Source of the DNA: Pseudomonadota bacterium
Lineage (GTDB): Bacteria; Desulfobacterota; Anaeroferrophillalia; Anaeroferrophillales; Tharpellaceae
Assembly: GCA_015486445.1 (NCBI GenBank)
Contig: WFRT01000127.1
Location: forward strand, 1 to 16,048
DNA length: 16,048 bases
Reading direction: 5' to 3'
In this document: positions 7,016-13,514 of the stretch, piece by piece
How positions within the stretch are numbered: the stretch's first letter is position 1
Layout of the letters: every line of letters begins with the position of its first letter
Translations under genes and position numbers: made by a program
The notes under the pieces: generated by a model
What the model was told of the DNA's origin: nothing
The model's database searches: none
What the model saw: only the letters and a program-made list of their open reading frames with translations

Positions 7016-7549
7016 ATGTCTCGAATTGGAAAAAAAGAAATTCCGCTGCCCCAGGGAGTCGAACTCTCGGTGGCCGGGGGAACGGTTAAAGTCAAAGGCC
7101 CCAAGGGCACTCTCGAACAGTCCCTGGTTGACCGGGTTGCGGTTGAGGTTGAGGACGGAGTGGTCAAGGTTACCAGGGTTGCCGAGGATCGGCGCTCACG
7201 CTCCTTCCATGGCCTGATGCGCTCTTTGATCGCCAACATGGTGACCGGGGTTTCCACCGGTTTCAGCAAGACCCTGGAGATCAACGGGATCGGTTACAAG
7301 GCCGATGTCAAGGGTGACACCCTGAACCTGGCGCTCGGCTTTTCTCATCCCATTGCCTACCCGATTCCGAAGGACATCACGATTTCGGTGGACCGGGAAA
7401 AGGTCGTGGTGCAGGGGGCCGACAAGCAGAAGGTCGGGGCCGTGGCCGCCGACATTCGGGCTTTTCGCCCGGTCGAGCCCTACAAGGGCAAGGGAATCAA
7501 GTATATTGACGAACATGTCATTCGTAAAGCTGGCAAGGCCGGCAAGTAA
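7016..7549 (+). CDS. rplF: 50S ribosomal protein L6
   Basis: L6 sits near the sarcin-ricin loop and the factor-binding site. It has 177 residues in two homologous domains. Signatures are MSRIGKKEIPLPQGVEL, VKGPKGTLEQSL, FSKTLEINGIGYKADVKGD, LGFSHPIAYPIPKDI and the closing RPVEPYKGKGIKYIDEHVIRKAGKAGK. ATG 7016 is chosen over an in-frame GTG at 6998: GGAG at 7004-7007 lies 8 bases before it, and L6 normally starts SRIGK. rplR follows after a 30-base gap. Confidence 0.98.
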   Translation: MSRIGKKEIPLPQGVELSVAGGTVKVKGPKGTLEQSLVDRVAVEVEDGVVKVTRVAEDRRSRSFHGLMRSLIANMVTGVSTGFSKTLEINGIGYKADVKGDTLNLALGFSHPIAYPIPKDITISVDREKVVVQGADKQKVGAVAADIRAFRPVEPYKGKGIKYIDEHVIRKAGKAGK

Positions 7550-7579
7550 CCGGTCAAGCGGTTTTTTTGAGGTGATGCG

Positions 7580-7942
7580 GTGGATATGAAAGCAAGAAAA
7601 AGAGTTGTGCGGGTAAAGAAAAAACGGAAGATCCGGGGAGTCATCAGCGGCAGTGCCGAGCGGCCGAGGCTTTCGGTTTTCAAGTCCGCCCGGCATATCT
7701 ATGTCCAGGCGATCGACGATGTCGCGCAGCGGACCATGGCTATGGCTTCGAGCCTGGAAAAGGATTTTTCCCTGGCTTCGGGAGGCAACAAGGCGGCGGC
7801 CAAGGAGATTGGGCGCCTGATTGCCGAGCGCCTGCAGGCCAACAATATCAAGGAAGCAGTATTTGACCGCAATGGTTTCATCTACCATGGACGGATCAAG
7901 GAAGTGGCGGATGGCGCCCGGGAAGCCGGGCTCAAATTCTAA
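7580..7942 (+). CDS. rplR: 50S ribosomal protein L18
   Basis: L18 binds 5S rRNA together with L5. The 120-residue product has a basic N-terminal arm (RKRVVRVKKKRKIRG), then GSAERPRLSVFKSARHIYVQAIDD, LAS-like ALASGGNK (read here SLASGGNKAAAKEIG), IAERLQANNIKEAVFDRNGFIYHGRIKEVADGAREAGLKF. This order is diagnostic. The start is GTG at 7580, 6 bases from GAGGTG (7568-7573). ATG at 7586 is possible but 12 bases from the SD; it would drop two residues only. Confidence 0.95.
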   Translation: MDMKARKRVVRVKKKRKIRGVISGSAERPRLSVFKSARHIYVQAIDDVAQRTMAMASSLEKDFSLASGGNKAAAKEIGRLIAERLQANNIKEAVFDRNGFIYHGRIKEVADGAREAGLKF

Positions 7943-7985
7943 CTGACTTGACTTGAACTAGAACTGGTATATTCGGAGGTGAGGC

Positions 7986-8483
7986 TTGGAAAAGCCCAGA
8001 TTTCAGGAAAGTGAAGTAACCGAACGGGTTGTCAAGATCAACCGGGTTGCTAAGGTGGTTAAAGGTGGCCGGCGTTTCAGCTTCAGCGCCCTGGTGGTGG
8101 TCGGCGACGGCAAAGGCAAGGTCGGTTTTGGTCTCGGCAAGGCTAACGAAGTTCCCGAGGCGGTGCGCAAGGGAACCGAAGCCGCCAAGCGGGAAATGGT
8201 TGACGTGGCCCTCGAGGGGACGACGATTCCTTTCCAGGTGGTTGGCAATTACGGGGCCGGCAAGGTTCTGTTGCGGCCGGCTTCTCCCGGTACCGGGGTG
8301 ATCGCCGGCGGCGCCGTACGGGCCGTGCTGGAATCGGCCGGAGTCAAGGATATCCTGACCAAGTGCATCGGCTCCAACAATCCCCACAACGCGGTTCGGG
8401 CCACCCTGGATGGTTTGCTGCAGCTGCAGAGTGCGGATCAGGTTTCCCGGTGCCGCGGCAAGCGGATCAAGCTGGGCAACTAG
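7986..8483 (+). CDS. rpsE: 30S ribosomal protein S5
   Basis: S5 lies at the mRNA entry site, affects decoding accuracy and works with S3 and S4 as mRNA helicase. It has 165 residues. The N-terminal double-stranded-RNA-binding-like domain reads ERVVKINRVAKVVKGGRRFSF, then ALVVVGDGKGKVGFGLGKANEVPEAVRKG. The C-terminal domain has GAGKVLLRPASPGTGVIAGGAVRAVLE and KCIGSNNPHNAVRATLDGL. The start is TTG at 7986: a TGA lies in frame at 7980-7982, and GGAGG (7975-7979) is 6 bases upstream, so no ATG is available. Confidence 0.97.
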   Translation: MEKPRFQESEVTERVVKINRVAKVVKGGRRFSFSALVVVGDGKGKVGFGLGKANEVPEAVRKGTEAAKREMVDVALEGTTIPFQVVGNYGAGKVLLRPASPGTGVIAGGAVRAVLESAGVKDILTKCIGSNNPHNAVRATLDGLLQLQSADQVSRCRGKRIKLGN

Positions 8484-8516
8484 GCCGGAAAATTCAAGCG
8501 GAGAGAGGGAGCAAAA

Positions 8517-8696
8517 ATGAGTGCCCTTAAGATAACACTGAAAAGAAGCTGTTGCGGCCGTCAGCTCAAGCATCGGCGCACGGCCCAGGCCCTGGGTCTG
8601 CGCAAGATCCGGCAGACGGTAATCAAGGAAGACACTCCCCAGATTCGGGGCATGGTGCGGAAAATTTCTTACCTGATCGATGTTGAAGAGGTCTGA
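8517..8696 (+). CDS. rpmD: 50S ribosomal protein L30
   Basis: L30 is a small protein of the large subunit; it is absent from some bacterial lineages but present here. Reading from ATG 8517 gives 59 residues: SALKITLKRSCCGRQLKHR, then TAQALGLRKIRQTVIKEDTP and QIRGMVRKISYLIDVEEV. ITLKRS followed by QxxTxxALGLRK and the QIRGM-x-x-KI block is the L30 pattern. GAGGGA (8505-8510) is 6 bases before the start. It lies between rpsE and rplO, its standard position. The two adjacent cysteines (12-13) are not a family feature. Confidence 0.95.
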   Translation: MSALKITLKRSCCGRQLKHRRTAQALGLRKIRQTVIKEDTPQIRGMVRKISYLIDVEEV

Positions 8697-8731
8697 CATC
8701 TGTCAGCCGACGATATAATAAGAGGAAAGCA

Positions 8732-9178
8732 ATGGTTGATTTAGCTTCGTTGCCCGCGGATCGCGGGGCTGCCAAGAAGAGGAAAAGGGTTGGTCGCGGC
8801 ATCGGTTCCGGTTACCATAAAACTGCGGGCCGGGGTCACAAGGGCCAGAAGTCGCGTTCCGGCGGCAGCATCCACCCCTGGTTCGAGGGGGGGCAGATGC
8901 CCCTCCAGCGGCGGGTTCCCAAGCGTGGGTTCACCAATATTTTCCGGCGTGAATTCGCCATTGTCAATGTTCACCAGCTCAACTGTTTCGAAGATGGCAG
9001 CGTGGTTGACGCCGCCGCCCTGCAGAAGCAGGGAGTGGTCAACCAGGGTGAAACCCGGGTCAAACTGCTGGGCAGCGGCATCCTGAACCGCAAGCTCACG
9101 ATTCGGGTTGCCGCCTGCAGCGCCACTGCGGCCGAGAAGGTCAAGCAGGCCGGCGGCAGCGTCGAAGAGGAGGCCTAA
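8732..9178 (+). CDS. rplO: 50S ribosomal protein L15
   Basis: L15 is a late-assembly 23S-binding protein. The 148-residue product has the glycine-rich, basic N-terminal extension RKRVGRGIGSGYHKTAGRGHKGQKSRSGG, then HPWFEGGQMPLQRRVPKRGFTN, and a globular C-terminal domain with KLLGSGILNRKLTIRVAACSATAAEKVKQAGGSVE. AGAGGA (8721-8726) precedes the ATG. The last codons hold the SD for secY (GAGGAGG at 9167-9173), so secY translation starts one base after the rplO stop. Confidence 0.98.
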   Translation: MVDLASLPADRGAAKKRKRVGRGIGSGYHKTAGRGHKGQKSRSGGSIHPWFEGGQMPLQRRVPKRGFTNIFRREFAIVNVHQLNCFEDGSVVDAAALQKQGVVNQGETRVKLLGSGILNRKLTIRVAACSATAAEKVKQAGGSVEEEA

Positions 9179-9179
9179 G

Positions 9180-10487
9180 TTGCTTAAGGGCATTGAGAAC
9201 ATCGGTAATATACCGGAGCTCCAGAAGCGGCTGGGCTGGACCTTTTTCCTGCTCTTTGTCTATCGCATCGGCATCCATGTGCCGACCCCGGGGATCGACG
9301 CCCAGGCCCTGGCCGCCTTTTTTGCCCAGGCCAAGGGAACCCTGCTGGGCATGTTCGACATGTTTTCGGGCGGCGGCCTGAGCAAGCTGTCGGTTTTCTC
9401 CCTGGGGATCATGCCCTATATCAGTGCCTCGATTATTATCGAACTGCTGGCCATGGTCGTCCCGACCCTGGAACGCCTCAAGAAAGAGGGCGAGGCGGGC
9501 CAGCGCAAGATCATCCGTTACACCCGCTACGGCACCCTGATCCTGAGCCTGATCCAGAGCTTCGGGATCGCCGTGGGCCTGGAAAGCATGCAGGGCCCGG
9601 CCGGCGAGATGGTGGTCATGTTCCCGGGCTGGGGTTTTCGCCTGCTGACCGTTATCACCCTGACCACCGGCACCGCGTTTATCATGTGGATCGGGGAACA
9701 GATTACGGAGCGGGGCATCGGCAACGGGATTTCGCTGATCATCTTCGCCGGCATCATCGCCCGGGCCCCGGCCGCCATCATCAATACCATCCGCCTGGTC
9801 AAGACCGGTGAAATGAGCCTCTTTCTGCTGCTTTTCATTGTCATCCTGATGGCGGTGACGATTGCCGCGATCGTTTTCATGGAGATTGCCCAGCGGCGGA
9901 TTCCGATCCAGTACGCCAAGCGGGTCCAGGGCCGGCGCATGGTCGGCGGCCAGAGTACCCATCTGCCCTTAAAGATCAATACGGCCGGGGTTATCCCGCC
10001 GATCTTCGCTTCGTCGATCATCATGTTTCCGGCGACCATCGCCAATTTTATCAACATTCCGATCATGAAGAAGTTCTCGGCCGCTTTCGTGCCGAGCAGT
10101 ATTTCTTACAACATTGTTTACGTTATCCTGATCTTTATCTTCTGTTATTTTTATACCGCGGTAACCTTCAAGCCTGATGATGTCGCCGACAATCTGAAGA
10201 AGTTCGGCGGCTACGTGCCCGGGATCCGGCCCGGCAAGCGGACGGCCGAGTATCTTGACAAGATCCTGACCCGGCTGACCTTCTGGGGCGCGGTCTACGT
10301 ATCCATCGTCTGTGTTCTGCCGATGCTGCTGATCGGGAAGTTCAATGTGCCTTTCTTCTTCGGCGGTACCGCCCTGTTGATCGTCGTCGGGGTCGGCATC
10401 GACACGATCCAGCAGATCCAGTCGCATTTGATGGCCCGCAACTATGAAGGCCTGATGCGCAAGGCCGGCGGCAGCCGCCGGCGCTAG
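9180..10487 (+). CDS. secY: Preprotein translocase channel subunit SecY
   Basis: SecY is the pore of the SecYEG translocon, exporting or inserting nascent proteins across the inner membrane. The 435-residue product has the usual ten hydrophobic segments, beginning at about 18-36 (TM1). Other marks are GMFDMFSGGGLSKLSVFSLGIMPYISASI (plug and TM2, about 57-85), GEQITERGIGNGISLIIFAGI (172-192), IPIQYAKRV in the C4 loop, LPLKINTAGVIPPIFASS, and GIRPGKRTAEYLD in the C5 loop, where R350 matches the translocation-critical R357 of E. coli. The start is TTG at 9180, with GAGGAGG 6 bases upstream inside rplO. Longer in-frame readings back to 9108 lie within rplO and are unlike SecY. Confidence 0.97.
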   Translation: MLKGIENIGNIPELQKRLGWTFFLLFVYRIGIHVPTPGIDAQALAAFFAQAKGTLLGMFDMFSGGGLSKLSVFSLGIMPYISASIIIELLAMVVPTLERLKKEGEAGQRKIIRYTRYGTLILSLIQSFGIAVGLESMQGPAGEMVVMFPGWGFRLLTVITLTTGTAFIMWIGEQITERGIGNGISLIIFAGIIARAPAAIINTIRLVKTGEMSLFLLLFIVILMAVTIAAIVFMEIAQRRIPIQYAKRVQGRRMVGGQSTHLPLKINTAGVIPPIFASSIIMFPATIANFINIPIMKKFSAAFVPSSISYNIVYVILIFIFCYFYTAVTFKPDDVADNLKKFGGYVPGIRPGKRTAEYLDKILTRLTFWGAVYVSIVCVLPMLLIGKFNVPFFFGGTALLIVVGVGIDTIQQIQSHLMARNYEGLMRKAGGSRRR

Positions 10488-10562
10488 TTACATAGTGTTT
10501 CGACCTGTTGCTTTACGGGCAGGTGCGGTTATTATTCAACAGCTTGGAAAAAGGAGAATGTC

Positions 10563-11204
10563 ATGAACCTGATTTTGTTGGGACCTCCGGGAGCCGGTAA
10601 AGGAACCCAGGCGAAAAAGATGATCGAGGCCCTCAAGATACCTCAGATTTCTACAGGTGACATTCTCCGTGCGGCCGTCAAGGAAGGCACGGAGATGGGG
10701 ATCGAGGCCAAGAAATACATGGATGCCGGCAAACTGGTGCCCGATTCTGTGGTCATCGGCATTATCGACGACCGCCTCAAGGAGGCCGACTGCGAAAAAG
10801 GCTTTATCCTGGATGGCTTCCCGCGGACCGTGGACCAGGCTTCCTCCCTGGATGAAATGCTGCAGAAGAGCGGCCGCAGGATCGACCACGTGGTCAGCAT
10901 CGAAGTTCCGGATGCCGATCTCCTGGCCCGTCTGACCGGGCGCTGGATGTGCACCTGCGGAGCCAGCTTTCACAAGATCTTCAATCCGCCGAAGGTTGAC
11001 GGCATCTGTGATCTCTGCGGCGCCAAGCTCTACCAGCGGGATGACGACAAGGAAGAGGCGATCAAGGTGCGGCTTGAAAACTATCACAAGCAGACCGCGC
11101 CGCTGATCGAGTATTACAGCGGCAAGGGCCTGTTGCGCTCGATTGACGGGACCGGCACCCCGGATGCCATCTATGCGGCGATCATGGCCGTGGTCAATGG
11201 ATGA
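10563..11204 (+). CDS. adk: Adenylate kinase, long form with zinc lid
   Basis: Adenylate kinase converts ATP plus AMP into two ADP in the cytoplasm. The 213-residue product has the P-loop GPPGAGKGT (7-15), the AMP-binding segment STGDILRAAV (30-39), DGFPRTVDQA (84-93), a LID domain (about 122-160) and the closing KTAPLIEYY-type helix (read QTAPLIEYYSGKG). The LID has four cysteines for zinc: C130, C132, C149, C152. The first pair is C-x-C, one residue shorter than the normal C-x2-C (130 and 133 in Bacillus). Reading frame is intact, so this is an in-frame deletion. AAAGGAG ends at 10557, 5 bases before the ATG at 10563. The stop overlaps the map start (ATGA). Confidence 0.97.
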   Translation: MNLILLGPPGAGKGTQAKKMIEALKIPQISTGDILRAAVKEGTEMGIEAKKYMDAGKLVPDSVVIGIIDDRLKEADCEKGFILDGFPRTVDQASSLDEMLQKSGRRIDHVVSIEVPDADLLARLTGRWMCTCGASFHKIFNPPKVDGICDLCGAKLYQRDDDKEEAIKVRLENYHKQTAPLIEYYSGKGLLRSIDGTGTPDAIYAAIMAVVNG

Positions 11205-11956
11205 TTGTTCTTCGCTCCCGGCGTGAAATCGAAAAACTCCGGGCTGCCAACCAGATGGTGGCCGGGGTTCTCGAACTCTTGAGAAAAAAGGTTAAACCCG
11301 GGATTACGACGGCGGCTCTCGATCGGCTGGCCGAGGATGCCATAGTCAGCCAGGGGGCCCGCCCGGCCTTCAAGGGCTATGCCGGTTTCCCGGCGACCCT
11401 GTGCACTTCGATCAACCATGAGATCGTGCACGGCATTCCTTCCCCCCGGCGCAAACTCAGGGAAGGGGATATAATCAGCATCGATGTCGGGGTCTGTCTT
11501 AATGGTTATTACGGCGATGCGGCGATCACCGTGCCGGTCGGTGAGGTCTCTCCCGCGGCCCGGCGCCTGATCGAAGTAACCCGGACCTGTCTTGACCGGG
11601 CGATTGCCCGGGCCTGTCCCGGGGAGCGCCTGCACACGCTCTCGCACAGTGTTCAGGAGTATGCCGAAAGTCACGGTTTCGGCGTGGTCCGTGATTTTGT
11701 CGGCCACGGGATCGGCACCGAACTGCACGAGCCGCCCCAGATTCCCAATTACGGCCGCCCCGGCACCGGGCTGTTGCTGAAAAGCGGCATGGTGCTGGCG
11801 ATCGAGCCGATGATCAACCAGGGGACCTGGGAAGTCGAGGTTCTGAGTGACGGCTGGACGGCCGTGACCCGGGACCGGAAGCTTTCCGCTCATTTTGAAC
11901 ATACGATCGCGATTACAGACGACGGGCCTGAGATCCTGAGTTCTCTGCCCGGTTGA
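11201..11956 (+). CDS. map: Methionine aminopeptidase, type I
   Basis: This metalloenzyme removes the initiator methionine from nascent proteins. The 251-residue product has the pita-bread fold with all five metal ligands: D95 (ISIDVGV), D106 (YYGDAAI), H169 (VGHGIG), E202 (AIEPM) and E233 (HFEHT). H77 in NHEIVHGIP matches the substrate-contact histidine. There is no N-terminal zinc-finger or linker extension, so it is the short type Ia form. Start and adk stop overlap (ATGA), indicating coupling. The gene is followed by a 321-base gap that holds an inserted palindromic element. Confidence 0.97.
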   Translation: MIVLRSRREIEKLRAANQMVAGVLELLRKKVKPGITTAALDRLAEDAIVSQGARPAFKGYAGFPATLCTSINHEIVHGIPSPRRKLREGDIISIDVGVCLNGYYGDAAITVPVGEVSPAARRLIEVTRTCLDRAIARACPGERLHTLSHSVQEYAESHGFGVVRDFVGHGIGTELHEPPQIPNYGRPGTGLLLKSGMVLAIEPMINQGTWEVEVLSDGWTAVTRDRKLSAHFEHTIAITDDGPEILSSLPG

Positions 11957-11981
11957 CAGCGGCAGAAAACGGGATTCGTTT

Positions 11982-11989
11982 AAGGATTG
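11982..11989 (+). repeat. Left copy of 8-bp target-site duplication
   Basis: AAGGATTG lies immediately outside the left terminal inverted repeat. The same eight bases occur at 12227-12234, immediately outside the right end. An exact match placed this way is what a transposition event leaves. Confidence 0.8.
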
Positions 11990-12226
11990 GTAACTATTCA
12001 GCTAAATTCTATCTCCCCTCTTTCAGGAGGGGGCGGGGGTGGTTTTTCGGAGCGGTTTCGGAAAGATTTCGTTGTTTTTCCCAGCGAGCGGGAGCCCATA
12101 AGCATTGCAACTGTCTGAGCGTAGCGAGTTTTGCAATGCGGGCGAAACGAGCGTTAGGAAAAACAGAAATCTTAACGCCTAGCGAAGAAAAGCCGCGCCC
12201 GACCACGTATTCGGCTGAATAGTTAC
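11990..12226 (+). mobile_element. 237-bp MITE-like palindromic element between map and infA
   Basis: The element has perfect 13-bp terminal inverted repeats (GTAACTATTCAGC at 11990-12002 and its complement at 12214-12226) and is flanked on both sides by the exact 8-bp direct repeat AAGGATTG, as a target-site duplication would be. Inside are nested inverted repeats: CCCCTC/GAGGGG (12015-12020 / 12027-12032), AGATTTC with GAAATCT (12064-12070 / 12166-12172), GTTTTTCC with GGAAAAAC (12074-12081 / 12157-12164), and a central GCATTGCAA/TTGCAATGC (12102-12110 / 12131-12139). It encodes no transposase, so it would have been moved by one supplied elsewhere. Ends beginning GTAA and an 8-bp duplication resemble the IS66 family, but the link is only a guess. 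Strand is nominal, since the ends are symmetric. Confidence 0.85.
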
Positions 12227-12234
12227 AAGGATTG
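12227..12234 (+). repeat. Right copy of 8-bp target-site duplication
   Basis: AAGGATTG directly follows the right terminal inverted repeat and matches 11982-11989. Removing the element plus one copy would leave a map-infA gap of about 76 bases, similar to other junctions in the cluster. Confidence 0.8.
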
Positions 12235-12261
12235 TTTTTATTGCAGGTAATGAGGAGTATC

Positions 12262-12288
12262 ATGGTGGTAGGGAAAGATGTCGAATAA
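12262..12288 (+). other. Possible 8-codon leader ORF overlapping the infA start
   Basis: ATG at 12262 has a better SD (TGAGGAG, 12251-12257) than infA itself. It reads eight codons (MVVGKDVE) and stops at TAA 12286-12288, just inside infA in another frame. Ribosomes ending there could reinitiate at the infA ATG (12278). It is too short to judge by coding statistics. Confidence 0.3.
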
Positions 12289-12499
12289 AGAGGATGTGAT
12301 TGAAGTTGAAGGGACGGTGGTGGAAACCCTGCCCAATGCGATGTTTCGGGTCGATCTGGAAAACGGCCATCGGGTTCTGGCCCATATCTCGGGTAAGATG
12401 CGGATGCATTTTATCAAGATCCTGCCCGGCGACAAAGTGACGATCCAGCTATCACCATACGATTTAACCCGCGGCCGGATAATCTACCGGACCCGTTGA
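12278..12499 (+). CDS. infA: Translation initiation factor IF-1
   Basis: IF-1 binds the 30S A-site and assists IF-2 and IF-3 in initiation. The 73-residue product is a single OB fold with the near-invariant sequence VEGTVVETLPNAMFRVDLENG, then VLAHISGKMRMHFIKILPGDKV and LSPYDLTRGRIIYR. A TAG in frame at 12269-12271 fixes the start at ATG 12278. The nearest SD-like bases (AGGG, 12270-12273) are only 4 bases away, so initiation may depend on the stronger SD further upstream. It heads the last section of the cluster, after the MITE-like insertion. Confidence 0.97.
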   Translation: MSNKEDVIEVEGTVVETLPNAMFRVDLENGHRVLAHISGKMRMHFIKILPGDKVTIQLSPYDLTRGRIIYRTR

Positions 12500-12539
12500 C
12501 CGGGAACCATCCCGGATATCACCTGAAGTGGAGTGGAAA

Positions 12540-12653
12540 ATGAAGGTAAGAGCATCGGTTAAGAAGATTTGCGACAAATGCAAACTGATCAAGCGGCGTG
12601 GAGTCGTACGGGTAATCTGCGAGAACCCCAAACATAAGCAACGCCAGGGTTGA
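12540..12653 (+). CDS. rpmJ: 50S ribosomal protein L36, zinc form
   Basis: L36 is the smallest large-subunit protein and folds as a zinc ribbon. Reading ATG 12540 gives 37 residues: MKVRASVKKICDKCKLIKRR, then GVVRVICENPKHKQRQG. The zinc ligands C11, C14, C27 and H32 are all present, so it is the zinc-binding form. GGAG (12530-12533) is 6 bases before the start. Position between infA and rpsM is standard. Confidence 0.97.
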   Translation: MKVRASVKKICDKCKLIKRRGVVRVICENPKHKQRQG

Positions 12654-12688
12654 TAAACAGAACACGGCAGTTTTAGGAGGAGAATCCA

Positions 12689-13060
12689 TTGGCCAGAATC
12701 GCTGGGGTGAATCTGCCCCGTAATAAAAGAATTGTCATCGCCCTGACCTATATCTACGGTATAGGACGCAGCACCTCGGAAAAGATTCTTTCCGAGGTTG
12801 AGATTGATCCCAATACCAAGAGTGACGATCTCAATGACGAAGAGCTTGCCCGGATCCGTGAAAAGATTGAAAACACCTATAAAATCGAAGGTGATTTAAG
12901 GCGTGAAGTGACCACCAACATCAAGCGCCTGATGGATATCGGCTGCTACCGGGGCCTGCGTCACCGCCGCTCCCTGCCGGTTCGGGGACAGCGGACCAAG
13001 ACCAACGCCCGGACCCGCAAGGGACCGAACCGCGGCCCGGTGTCAAAGAAGCGTAAATAG
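12689..13060 (+). CDS. rpsM: 30S ribosomal protein S13
   Basis: S13 tops the 30S head and contacts S19, L5 and P-site tRNA through its C-terminal tail. The 123-residue product starts ARIAGVNLPRNKRIVIALTYIYGIG and has a helix-two-turn-helix core, then YRGLRHRRSLPVRGQRTKTNARTRKGPNR near the end. TTG at 12689 is the start: AGGAGG (12675-12680) is 8 bases away, an in-frame TAG lies at 12674-12676, and no other start codon falls between. In E. coli the mRNA just upstream is the S4 autorepression site; the 35-base leader here shows no evident copy of that pseudoknot. Confidence 0.97.
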   Translation: MARIAGVNLPRNKRIVIALTYIYGIGRSTSEKILSEVEIDPNTKSDDLNDEELARIREKIENTYKIEGDLRREVTTNIKRLMDIGCYRGLRHRRSLPVRGQRTKTNARTRKGPNRGPVSKKRK

Positions 13061-13078
13061 TTTGAACTAGGTAACTGG

Positions 13079-13097
13079 CAGCAGCAAAGGGCTGCTG
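13079..13097 (+). promoter_or_regulatory. Hairpin abutting the rpsK SD
   Basis: CAGCAGC (13079-13085) and GCTGCTG (13091-13097) form a perfect 7-bp stem with a five-base loop. The SD GGAGGA starts at the next base, 13098. The arrangement resembles the smaller hairpin next to the rpsC SD. It could modulate rpsK translation or mark an RNA-processing site. Confidence 0.4.
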
Positions 13098-13106
13098 GGA
13101 GGAAAA

Positions 13107-13499
13107 ATGGCTAGACCAAGAGGCAGATCCGGCAAGAGCCGGGTAAAAAAGAATGTTCCGGCCGGGATCGCATATATTCTGGCGACTTTCAACAATACCA
13201 AGGTCACCTTTACCGATCCGCAGGGCAACGTGATCGCCTGGGCCAATGCCGGCGTGGTGGGTTTCAAGGGCTCCCGCAAGAGCACCCCGTTCGCCGCCCG
13301 GCAGACCGCTGAAGACGCCGCCCGCAAGGCGATGGATCACGGCATGCGGACGGTTGACGTCTATGTCAAGGGGCCGGGCTCCGGACGGGAATCGGCCATC
13401 CGGGCGATCCAGAGCGTCGGCATGACCATCAACGTTATCAGAGATATTACTCCCATTCCGCACAACGGGTGTCGTCCCCCGAAGCGGAGAAGAGTTTAG
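13107..13499 (+). CDS. rpsK: 30S ribosomal protein S11
   Basis: S11 lies on the 30S platform by the E site and the Shine-Dalgarno helix. The 130-residue product has GIAYILATFNNTKVTFTDPQGNVIAWANAGVVGFKGSRKSTPFAA, GPGSGRESAIRAIQ, and the C-terminal DITPIPHNGCRPPKRRRV. The NG in that ending matches the position where E. coli S11 carries isoaspartate. GGAGGA (13098-13103) precedes the ATG by 3-4 bases. rpsD begins 15 bases after the stop in the same frame. Confidence 0.98.
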   Translation: MARPRGRSGKSRVKKNVPAGIAYILATFNNTKVTFTDPQGNVIAWANAGVVGFKGSRKSTPFAARQTAEDAARKAMDHGMRTVDVYVKGPGSGRESAIRAIQSVGMTINVIRDITPIPHNGCRPPKRRRV

Positions 13500-13514
13500 T
13501 CTAAGGAGGAAATT

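Noticed and set aside
9108..9179. Upstream in-frame extension of secY into rplO
   Set aside because: The extra residues are an out-of-frame reading of rplO. The SD at 9167-9173 and normal SecY length put the start at 9180.
11953..12222. Open frame of 89 codons after map on the + strand
   Set aside because: It is almost wholly inside the palindromic element, resembles no known protein, and its composition follows the inverted repeats.
12009..12263. Open frame of 84 codons on the - strand between map and infA
   Set aside because: It also reads through the palindromic element and would be antisense to the operon, with no protein family resemblance.
12654..12688. S4-type autorepression pseudoknot before rpsM
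   Set aside because: The leader is only 35 bases and shows no convincing nested pairing.
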